From an uncultured Caryophanales bacterium (lineage in GTDB: Bacteria > Bacillota_I > Bacilli_A > Acholeplasmatales > Anaeroplasmataceae): a stretch of DNA of 63,028 nucleotides. The stretch lies in contig CAMJFY010000008.1 of the NCBI GenBank assembly GCA_946405105.1, forward strand, positions 1 to 63,028. The letters run 5' to 3'. The notes under the pieces are model-generated. The model was not told where the DNA came from, made no database searches, and worked only from the letters and a program-made list of their open reading frames with translations. Positions 17,956-24,683 of the stretch are shown in pieces. The position numbers were made by a program, and so were the translations under genes. How positions within the stretch are numbered: position 1 is the stretch's first letter; each line of letters starts with the position of its first letter.

Positions 17956-19437
17956 CTATTTTACATATAATTTATGAGCATAAAATTCAGGCTCAGTTGT
18001 TAAATCTATTTTTAATTTCTTAAAGATAGAAGAATCACTTTCAGGTAAGATTACAGTAGCATGCGCTTGGCAATGAGCTAATTCAGGTAATTTATCAATT
18101 GCCTTTTTAGCATCCTTATTTACTGTTGCAGAAATAGCTAGTGCGATTAAGATTTCATCAGCATGTAATCTTGGGTTATGATTTCCTAAATCTTTAATTT
18201 TCATTTTAGATATTGGCTCAATAATAGATGGGCTTATAATTAAAACATTATCATCTATACCAGCTAGGGCTTTTAATGCATTTAAAAGTAGAGCAGCAGG
18301 AGCAGATAATAAATCAGATGTTTTTGAATCAACGATTCTACCATCAGCTAATTCTAATCCCATTGATACAGTGTTTGTCTTATCTCTCTTATCTAGGGCA
18401 GCCTTAACACACTTTCTATCACTAACTGAGATTTCAAGCTGTCTCATTAAAAGTGATATCTTATCTACAGCATCACTTTTTACTTTACCATTTCTTAAAT
18501 CTACTAATGTATTTAAATATCTTCTAATTATTTCATCCTTAGATGCTTGTTTAGCAGCTTCATCATCACAGATTGCATATCCTGCCATATTTACTCCCAT
18601 ATCTGTAGGAGACTTATAAGGAGAAGAACCATAGATTGCTTCAAACATAGATTTTAATACAGGGAAGATTTCAACATCTCTATTATAGTTTACTGTTTGA
18701 ATATTATATGCTTCTAGATGGTATGGATCAATCATGTTAACATCTGCAAGATCAGCAGTAGCAGCTTCATATGCTAGGTTAACAGGATGCTTTAGAGGAA
18801 TATTCCAAATAGGGAATGTTTCATACTTAGCATAACCAGCTTTAATACCACGCTTATTTTCATGATATAACTGAGAAAGACAAGTAGCCATTTTTCCTGA
18901 ACCAGGTCCTGGTGCTGTAACTACAACAATTGGTCTTGTTGTTTCTATATATTCGTTTTTACCAAATCCTTCATCACTAATAATATGATTAATATCATGA
19001 GGATATCCTAATATTTCATAATGAAGATATGTTTTAATTCCTAAATTATTTAATTTATCTTTAAATGATTCAACTTGAGGTACAGATTGATATTGAGTGA
19101 TACATACAGAACCTACAAATAAACCAGAAGCTCTAAATGCATCAATTAATCTTAAAACTTCAGATTGATAATTAATACCTAAATCAGATCTAATTTTATT
19201 CTTTTGAATATCGTGTGCATTGATTGCGATTACAACTTCAACCTTATCCTTTAATGTAAGAAGCATCCTTAACTTACTATCTGGTAAGAAGCCTGGTAAT
19301 ACTCTTGATGCATGATAGTCATCAAATAATTTACCACCGAATTCTATATATAATTTATCACCAAATAATGATACTCTTTTTAAGATATTTTCTGATTGTA
19401 ATTTTAAATATTTTTCATTATCAAAAGCTATCTTCAT
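17956..19437 (-). CDS. DUF1846 family protein
   Basis: 493 residues; start ATG at 19437 behind GAGGTG (the GTG three codons earlier overlaps that site). Full-length match to the pattern of DUF1846: IAFDNEKYLKLQSENIL at the start, LPGFLPDSKLRML, HYEILGYPHDI, the glycine-rich VVTAPGPGSGKMATCLSQLYHE near residue 175, and DYx-rich segments such as FPVLKSMFEAIYG. The PGPGSGK segment resembles a nucleotide-binding loop. Structures exist for the family but no accepted function. Monocistronic between its own terminator and an AT-rich upstream region. Confidence 0.9.
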   Translation of the reverse strand: MKIAFDNEKYLKLQSENILKRVSLFGDKLYIEFGGKLFDDYHASRVLPGFLPDSKLRMLLTLKDKVEVVIAINAHDIQKNKIRSDLGINYQSEVLRLIDAFRASGLFVGSVCITQYQSVPQVESFKDKLNNLGIKTYLHYEILGYPHDINHIISDEGFGKNEYIETTRPIVVVTAPGPGSGKMATCLSQLYHENKRGIKAGYAKYETFPIWNIPLKHPVNLAYEAATADLADVNMIDPYHLEAYNIQTVNYNRDVEIFPVLKSMFEAIYGSSPYKSPTDMGVNMAGYAICDDEAAKQASKDEIIRRYLNTLVDLRNGKVKSDAVDKISLLMRQLEISVSDRKCVKAALDKRDKTNTVSMGLELADGRIVDSKTSDLLSAPAALLLNALKALAGIDDNVLIISPSIIEPISKMKIKDLGNHNPRLHADEILIALAISATVNKDAKKAIDKLPELAHCQAHATVILPESDSSIFKKLKIDLTTEPEFYAHKLYVK

Positions 19438-19557
19438 AATATTCACCTCAATAGTTTAGAATCTTTTCTAAAAATACATAAATATTATATTATTTATGGC
19501 TATCATTATCAAGAATAAAATTAGAAAAATAACAGTCAAAAAAAGATTAATTTTTAT

Positions 19558-19586
19558 TTGACTTTAGTTATGCGGTTTGCTATAAT
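19558..19586 (+). promoter_or_regulatory. Promoter of tRNA-Cys
   Basis: TTGACT (19558-19563), a 17-base spacer and TATAAT (19581-19586), 16 bases before the first base of the tRNA. Confidence 0.9.
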
Positions 19587-19602
19587 TATATCGTTCATAT
19601 GT

Positions 19603-19676
19603 GGCCCTGTAGCCAAGTGGTAAGGCACGGCACTGCAACTGCCTGATCGCTGGTTCAAATCCGGTCGGGGCCTCCA
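19603..19676 (+). tRNA. tRNA-Cys (anticodon GCA)
   Basis: Seventy-four bases including an encoded CCA. Acceptor arms GGCCCTG and CGGGGCC pair (one G-U), the D-arm is GCC-AAGTGGTAA-GGC, the anticodon loop CTGCAAC sits on a GGCA/TGCC stem, and the T-arm has TTCAAAT. Discriminator base is U, as for tRNA-Cys. It stands alone, with its own promoter and terminator. Confidence 0.97.
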
Positions 19677-19688
19677 TTAAAGAACAAT

Positions 19689-19722
19689 AGGTTTGATACA
19701 ATACTGTATCAGGCCTTTTTTC
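19689..19722 (+). terminator. Terminator of tRNA-Cys (member of a recurring terminator family)
   Basis: AGGTTTGATACA, ATAC, TGTATCAGGCCT and a T run. Near-identical stems end the transcripts at 23409, 24544 and 30560. Confidence 0.9.
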
Positions 19723-19782
19723 TTTATATAAACGTAAAAATCGCATAACTAAGCCATTTATTTAAGATATTAGAATAAATAT

Positions 19783-19833
19783 AGCATCAATTTAGAGTCT
19801 TATAAACTCTATTTTGGTGCTTTTTAATTTTTT
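19783..19833 (+). terminator. Orphan terminator-like hairpin
   Basis: GCATCAATTTAGAGT pairs imperfectly with ACTCTATTTTGGTGC and is followed by T-rich DNA. No gene precedes it except tRNA-Cys, so it is a second terminator or the remnant of a lost gene. The rest of 19723-19982 is AT-rich with no gene; it must hold the promoter of the next gene. Confidence 0.55.
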
Positions 19834-19983
19834 TTAGATTTGTATTCGGACATTTTTTATATTAAACGTTGCATTTTCGTGGTAAATTGAAAAACATCAT
19901 TTATTGTATACTTTTCATAGCAACAACTTGTTGCGTGATTTTGTTTTCTTAATATTATATAATAATGCTAGAGGTGAGAAACG

Positions 19984-20739
19984 ATGGAAACAAAAGATGT
20001 ATTATTGGAATTAAGAAATAGACATGGTCTATCTCAAGATGAACTTGCGAAAAAAGTGTTTGTAACTAGACAAGCAGTTTCACGTTGGGAAAACGGAGAA
20101 ACCATTCCAAATACTGAAACTTTAAAATTATTATCTAATATATTTAATGTTTCAATTAACACACTTTTAGGATCTCCTAGAGAACTAATTTGTCAATGCT
20201 GCGGTATGCCACTTACTGATGAATTAATTGGTCACAATAGTAATGGAACACTAAATGAGGATTATTGTAAATGGTGTTATGCTGATGGAACGTACACTTA
20301 TCATGATATGGATTCACTTATAGATGTTTGCGTTCCACATATGGTTAAGTCTGGTTTTAACGAAGAACAGGCTCGTTCTTATATGAAAAATATGCTACCA
20401 AATTTAAAATATTGGAAAAATCATGATTATTTAAGCGATGGTGGCAAATTTGAAGCTTTTAAGAAAGAACTTATAGAAGAAATAAATGATTTACATATTA
20501 AAGGAATGCCTAAAGTTGAAAGTTTAAATGCATTAATAGGTTCTTATGTAAATTTAGAATATCCACTTCCAAGCGGAATTAAAGCAAAATTTTTAAATGA
20601 TCAAATAACATATTTAGGAACACAACTTGAAAGTGATAAATTCTGTTATGGTGTTGTTGCCAATGCTGATTATATCTTAGTATGTACATACGAAGAAGAA
20701 GGTAAAAATCCTAATTTGTTATTATTTAAAAAGAGATAA
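19984..20739 (+). CDS. XRE-type transcription regulator with zinc-ribbon domain
   Basis: 251 residues in three parts. Residues 1-63 form a Cro/CI helix-turn-helix (LRNRHGLSQDELAKKVFVTRQAVSRWENG). Residues about 72-160 form a putative zinc-ribbon domain (ICQCCGMPL, then DYCKWCYADG) with the conserved VCVPHM segment; this domain is common in Firmicutes regulators and stand-alone proteins. The C-terminal part (LNALIGSYVNLEYPLPSGIK) is a short strand-rich region of unknown role. GAGGTG precedes ATG 19984. Target and signal are unknown; zinc or redox sensing is a guess from the cysteines. Confidence 0.85.
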   Translation: METKDVLLELRNRHGLSQDELAKKVFVTRQAVSRWENGETIPNTETLKLLSNIFNVSINTLLGSPRELICQCCGMPLTDELIGHNSNGTLNEDYCKWCYADGTYTYHDMDSLIDVCVPHMVKSGFNEEQARSYMKNMLPNLKYWKNHDYLSDGGKFEAFKKELIEEINDLHIKGMPKVESLNALIGSYVNLEYPLPSGIKAKFLNDQITYLGTQLESDKFCYGVVANADYILVCTYEEEGKNPNLLLFKKR

Positions 20740-20876
20740 GAATTGTTTTGAATCAATTAGCATTTATCACAAAAAATTTATCTTTGGAAAGATTGCATCA
20801 ATAAAGTGTAGACTTATAATTCATTATCACTTATACTATATTAAATAGAAATAGCAATTTATAGCGGAGATTAAAT

Positions 20877-21527
20877 ATGAAAAACGGTACAATAAATTCA
20901 ATTGAGTACAAGAAATATAATACTTCTTATGAAAAAGAAGTAATAAATATATTTACAAAATCATTTGAAAATTATCCCCTTTTTGAAATCACTAAGTATG
21001 ATTTTAAAACAGAAGAAAAGTTTAAAAATTTTTATAATAGTTTTATGAAGGCCTTATTTAAAGCGACAATCCGTAAAAATGCATGCTATATTGGTATAAA
21101 TGAAGGAAAGGTTATTGACTTGGTTATTATTGATGCTCCTACTGATAAACCTGTAGGATTTTTAGATTATATCCTAAGTGGGGGTATAAAACCTATATTA
21201 AAGCTTGGATTGTTCAATGCTTTAAAATATCTTAAACTTTCTGATGAAACAGAGTTTGTTGTTAAAAGCATTAAAGAGCCTCGTTGGCATTTGTATTTTT
21301 TAGTAGTTGATCCAAAATATCAAGGTATAGGTATTGGAACAGATGCAATAAAAAATTTTTTAATACCTTTTGTTAAACAAAAAAGCGGGAATTTAATTAC
21401 TGTTACAACTAATGAAAAGCACAATTGTAATTTTTATATTAATAGTGGCTTTTCTCTAATTAAAGAAGAAAATCTTAAATATAAAGATAGAGATATTAAT
21501 AATTGGAGTTTTAGAATGGATTTATGA
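20877..21527 (+). CDS. GNAT-family N-acetyltransferase
   Basis: 216 residues. The acetyl-CoA binding motif is VVDPKYQGIGIGTDAIKNFL (about 145-164), matching Q/RxxGxG/A, followed by TNEKHNCNFYINSGF, the usual end of a GNAT core. The central part (ILSGGIKPILKLGLFNALKYL) is hydrophobic, as in many stand-alone GNATs of low-GC Gram-positives. AGCGGAG precedes ATG 20877. Substrate unknown. The 137 bases upstream contain no gene. Confidence 0.85.
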   Translation: MKNGTINSIEYKKYNTSYEKEVINIFTKSFENYPLFEITKYDFKTEEKFKNFYNSFMKALFKATIRKNACYIGINEGKVIDLVIIDAPTDKPVGFLDYILSGGIKPILKLGLFNALKYLKLSDETEFVVKSIKEPRWHLYFLVVDPKYQGIGIGTDAIKNFLIPFVKQKSGNLITVTTNEKHNCNFYINSGFSLIKEENLKYKDRDINNWSFRMDL

Positions 21528-21554
21528 TTTTAGATTTAATAATATTACTATTTT

Positions 21555-21626
21555 ATGGAAAGATATTATGAAGACTATAAATGTCCAAGATGTAAACAAC
21601 CAAAATCTAAATTTAATAAAGCATAA
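21555..21626 (+). pseudogene. Rubredoxin-like C-terminal fragment
   Basis: A 23-codon frame reading MERYYEDYKCPRCKQPKSKF plus three residues. CPRCxxPKSxF is the second half of a rubredoxin or rubrerythrin iron site; the first CxxC knuckle is missing and no frame upstream supplies it. There is no good ribosome site. It is probably the leftover of a rubredoxin domain that once preceded the flavin-binding protein downstream, but a real micropeptide is not excluded. Confidence 0.5.
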
Positions 21627-21644
21627 AAAAGGAGGAAAAAGCAA

Positions 21645-22046
21645 ATGACAAATTTAGAACGAGTTTATAATTTTTTAGAAGAAGTACAATCATATTCTTT
21701 AGCAACTGTAGAAGGTGATCAACCTCGAGTTAGAGTATTCGGTACTATACTTTGTTATGGAGGTAAATTATATATTCAAACAGGTAAAAAGAAAGATGTA
21801 GCTAAACAATTATATGCTAACCCAAAGGCAGAAATTGTATCTTGTAAAGGCCCAGAATGGCTAAGAATCACTTGTAAGCTAATTGAAAATGATGATAGAA
21901 ACATTAGAGTTGCAATGCTTGAAAAGATTCCATCCTTACGTGCAATGTATAATGAAGATGATGGTAATATGACAATGTTTGAAATTGCAGATGCAACTGC
22001 AACATTTTCATCATTTACTGCACCAAGTGAAACAATAAAATTTTAA
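21645..22046 (+). CDS. Pyridoxamine 5'-phosphate oxidase-like (FMN split-barrel) protein
   Basis: 133 residues; split beta-barrel pattern SYSLATVEGDQPRVRVFGT, then LYIQTGKKKDVAKQLYANPKAEI and EWLRITCKL. These small homodimers bind FMN or a related flavin and act as reductases or pyridoxamine-phosphate-oxidase relatives; some act on nitroimidazoles. The substrate cannot be told. A strong GGAGG lies before ATG 21645. The rubredoxin-like fragment just upstream suggests the ancestral gene was fused to, or partnered with, an electron carrier. Confidence 0.85.
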   Translation: MTNLERVYNFLEEVQSYSLATVEGDQPRVRVFGTILCYGGKLYIQTGKKKDVAKQLYANPKAEIVSCKGPEWLRITCKLIENDDRNIRVAMLEKIPSLRAMYNEDDGNMTMFEIADATATFSSFTAPSETIKF

Positions 22047-22112
22047 AAAAATATTTGCATTTTTTTGGTGAATGATGCATAATTAGATTGGTTATATTTG
22101 TTATAACTATAA

Positions 22113-22206
22113 TAGGGAATGATTGTCTCCCTTGCATTTATGCAAAACCGCTTCTTAAAGCTGATGACGTCTATGATTTTTTGTCATGGATAAATCAGCT
22201 TTTTTT
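22113..22206 (+). promoter_or_regulatory. Fluoride riboswitch (crcB motif) with terminator
   Basis: The aptamer has the crcB landmarks: stem AGGGA/TCCCT (22114-22118, 22128-22132) around an ATGATTGTC loop, a variable hairpin (TTGCAT/ATGCAA), AACCGC, then a GCTT/AAGC stem and GCTGATGACGTCTATG. The bases AAAGCTGAT (22157-22165) also pair with ATCAGCTTT (22194-22202), which leads into a T run, so the aptamer and terminator exclude each other. Fluoride binding should therefore turn on the antiporter gene. TATATT (22093) or TATAAT (22108) could be the -10. Confidence 0.87.
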
Positions 22207-22225
22207 CATGACAAGAGGAGGAATT

Positions 22226-23416
22226 ATGAATATATTTTTATCATTATTTATTATTTTTACATGTGGTATCTTAGGTGGATTTATATTTGAAAAAATAAAA
22301 TTACCAAAGCTTGTTTGGTATATTATATTAGGAATATTAATAGGCCCATCAGTATTTAATATTGTAGATGATACATTAATAAATATATCATCTTATTTAA
22401 GGCAAATAGCTTTAGTTATTATATTAACTAGAAGTGGATTATCTCTAGATATAAATAATTTAAAGAAAATTGGTAGACCTGCAATATTAATGTGCTTTGT
22501 TCCTGCATGTTTTGAAATTGTTGGTGTAACAATATTTGCACCTGTATTTTTAGGAATATCATATTTAGAAGCTTTATTATTAGGAAGTGTACTTGCTGCT
22601 GTATCACCTGCAGTAGTTGTTCCTAGAATGATAAAATTAATGGATGAAGGTTATGGTAAAGAACATAACGTTCCTGAGCTCATTATGGCAGGAGCTTCAT
22701 GTGATGATATTTTTGTAATTGTATTATTTTATTCATTTAAAAATTTAGTTTCAACATCAAACTTTGATGCCTGGAATTTAGCTCAAATACCATTAAGCAT
22801 AATAAGTGGTATAACACTAGGTATAATAGTTGGATTCTTAATAGTTTTAATTATCAATAAATTAAAAATGAATAAAGTTATTAATGTTATATTTATGCTT
22901 GGGTCATCTTTTGGAATGCTAGCATTAGAAAATGCATTAAAGCCATATTTTAGTGTTTCTGCCCTACTTGCAATAATTGTTATGGCCTTAATTATTAATA
23001 TATTTAAAAAAGAAGAAGCAAAAGAAATTCAGAAAACATATAATTCACTTTGGAGTGGATTTGAAATATTATTGTTTACATTAGTAGGAATTGCAACAAG
23101 TATAGATTATGCATTTTCTAAAGATGGAGCAATTTTAGTTGGTGTTGTCTTATTAGCATTAATATTTAGAAGTATTGGTGTAATTATTTGCTTAATTGCT
23201 ACTAATTTTAATAAAAAAGAAAAATTATTTATTATATTTTCATATCTTCCTAAAGCAACTGTTCAAGCTTCAATTGGGGCAATCGCATTATCAGAAGGAT
23301 TAAGCTGTGGTACAGTTATTTTAACTGGTGCAGTTATATCTATTATAATTACAGCACCACTAGGTGCTATATTAATGGATAGCACATATAAAAAATTATT
23401 GAGAAAAGAGGTTTAA
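22226..23416 (+). CDS. CPA-family cation/proton antiporter under fluoride riboswitch control
   Basis: 396 residues from ATG 22226 behind AGAGGAGG; the long in-frame extension upstream runs through the riboswitch and is not translated. About 11-12 hydrophobic segments and the CPA pattern LGGFIFEKIKLPKLVWYIILG, LGSVLAAVSPAVVVP and GASCDDIF (the ion-binding aspartate pair in TM5-like position). Known fluoride riboswitches control CrcB/Fluc, CLC-F and also antiporters of this type, so a role in fluoride export or in restoring ion balance under fluoride is likely. Its 3' end lies inside a terminator. Confidence 0.88.
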   Translation: MNIFLSLFIIFTCGILGGFIFEKIKLPKLVWYIILGILIGPSVFNIVDDTLINISSYLRQIALVIILTRSGLSLDINNLKKIGRPAILMCFVPACFEIVGVTIFAPVFLGISYLEALLLGSVLAAVSPAVVVPRMIKLMDEGYGKEHNVPELIMAGASCDDIFVIVLFYSFKNLVSTSNFDAWNLAQIPLSIISGITLGIIVGFLIVLIINKLKMNKVINVIFMLGSSFGMLALENALKPYFSVSALLAIIVMALIINIFKKEEAKEIQKTYNSLWSGFEILLFTLVGIATSIDYAFSKDGAILVGVVLLALIFRSIGVIICLIATNFNKKEKLFIIFSYLPKATVQASIGAIALSEGLSCGTVILTGAVISIIITAPLGAILMDSTYKKLLRKEV

Positions 23417-23442
23417 TACATCTTGTATTAGGCCTTTTTTTA
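23409..23442 (+). terminator. Terminator of the antiporter gene (recurring family)
   Basis: A 12-bp stem AGGTTTAATACA/TGTATTAGGCCT with a TCT loop and a T run. The stop codon lies within the 5' arm. Confidence 0.9.
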
Positions 23443-23457
23443 TAATAAGACCATTAA

Positions 23458-23487
23458 TTGACATAAAGTTTATTTATATGATAAAAT
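23458..23487 (+). promoter_or_regulatory. Promoter of the 329-residue lipoprotein gene
   Basis: TTGACA (23458-23463), an 18-base spacer and TAAAAT (23482-23487). Confidence 0.75.
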
Positions 23488-23545
23488 TTAATCAAATATA
23501 AGCGTTAAAAAATCAAATAATTAAATTAAAAAAGGAGAGTTAATT

Positions 23546-24535
23546 ATGAAAAAAATAATTAGATTCTTAATGAGCTTTAGCTTTCTAATTATATCTATTT
23601 TATTATTAAGCTCATGTAAAAAAGATAAAATAGATATTAATTTATATCATTTAAGTAATAAAACAATTAATGGTATTAAATTTGTTGAAGAAAATACATC
23701 AAAAAAATATTCTGATAATACATTAGAATTAGATTTTGATTTATCATTAACAAATACAAAAAATAAAAAATTAAAATTAGAAATTAATAATCCAATTGCT
23801 TACGCAAATGATGCAATATTACCTGAAAAAATATATAAAAATTATAATAATGATTCACATGATAATGAATTATTTAATAAAGAAGAATATGAATTAAATA
23901 AAAAAGAAAAAATTGATATTAGATTCATACTTGTTATTGAATATGGCAATGTCGATGCTAAATATAATCTTTCATTTGATTTTAATGATGTTAAATTAAA
24001 TATTAATTATCATGAAGAAGGATATGAAACAGATAAATTTATTTATGCTCATAATCCATCATCTAATCCAAAAGTATTAGCTGATGCTGAAGTAAACGAA
24101 GATGCAGTATATGGCTTTATACCTAATGCGACTGGATCTTTGGCATCATATAGAGATTATGATTGGAATGATAAAGATGCTGTTGAAGTAGCTAAAAAAA
24201 ATAGAATTGAATATATTGAAACAAATGATAAGATGATTAGAAAATTAGAAAATGAATTAAGAAATCAAAATAAGAATATAGAAGAAATTGCAAGAGCGTG
24301 CTCTAATCTTCGTAATCAACTAAGATTAGATGCTTATAAAGATGATCCAGAAGGATTAGCAGCATTAAAACAAAGAAATTTAGAAAAATATGGACATGAA
24401 GAAGGACCATTACCTGAAGAATCATATGAGAAATATGGTTCATGGGAAAGAGTACTTGAAAAATGTTATAATCCAAACCCAGCTATGGATGCATGCTGTG
24501 GTGTATATGACATGTATTATTATTTATATAGTTAA
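23546..24535 (+). CDS. Hypothetical lipoprotein
   Basis: 329 residues. A lipoprotein signal peptide ends in LLLSSC with Cys24 as the lipidation site. The mature part has a strand-rich Asn/Lys/Asp-rich N-terminal half (about 30-165) and a helical, charged second half (DKMIRKLENELRNQNKNIEEIARACSNL, around 228-255, possibly coiled coil). Two cysteines close to the end (CCGVYDMYYY) are unusual. No family recognised. It has its own promoter and terminator, GGAGAG before ATG 23546, and precedes the signalling operon without being part of it. Confidence 0.75.
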   Translation: MKKIIRFLMSFSFLIISILLLSSCKKDKIDINLYHLSNKTINGIKFVEENTSKKYSDNTLELDFDLSLTNTKNKKLKLEINNPIAYANDAILPEKIYKNYNNDSHDNELFNKEEYELNKKEKIDIRFILVIEYGNVDAKYNLSFDFNDVKLNINYHEEGYETDKFIYAHNPSSNPKVLADAEVNEDAVYGFIPNATGSLASYRDYDWNDKDAVEVAKKNRIEYIETNDKMIRKLENELRNQNKNIEEIARACSNLRNQLRLDAYKDDPEGLAALKQRNLEKYGHEEGPLPEESYEKYGSWERVLEKCYNPNPAMDACCGVYDMYYYLYS

Positions 24536-24543
24536 TATTTATT

Positions 24544-24575
24544 AGCTTGATACTAAACTGTATCAAGCTTTTTTA
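24544..24575 (+). terminator. Terminator before the signalling operon (recurring family)
   Basis: AGCTTGATA (24544-24552) pairs with TATCAAGCT (24561-24569) and leads into T. Same GATAC/GTATC core as the terminators at 19689, 23409 and 30560. Confidence 0.88.
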
Positions 24576-24614
24576 TTATTGTATTTATATAAAATAGCCT
24601 TTTTTTAGAAAAAA

Positions 24615-24623
24615 TGTTATAAT
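24615..24623 (+). promoter_or_regulatory. Extended -10 promoter of the signalling operon
   Basis: TGTTATAAT, 61 bases before the kinase start; no convincing -35. Confidence 0.6.
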
Positions 24624-24683
24624 TAAAGAATAAGGATATTTACTATTTAAATTTTATATTATTTCAAGAGAGGAGTTAGTGCT

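Noticed and set aside
19564-19746. Minus-strand 60-residue frame with GFEPAIRQLQCRALPLGY
   Set aside because: It is the antisense of tRNA-Cys and its terminator; such translations appear in databases as false proteins.
22088-22225. In-frame N-terminal extension of the antiporter with cysteines (DCLPCIY)
   Set aside because: It is the translated fluoride riboswitch; the start at 22226 has AGAGGAGG.
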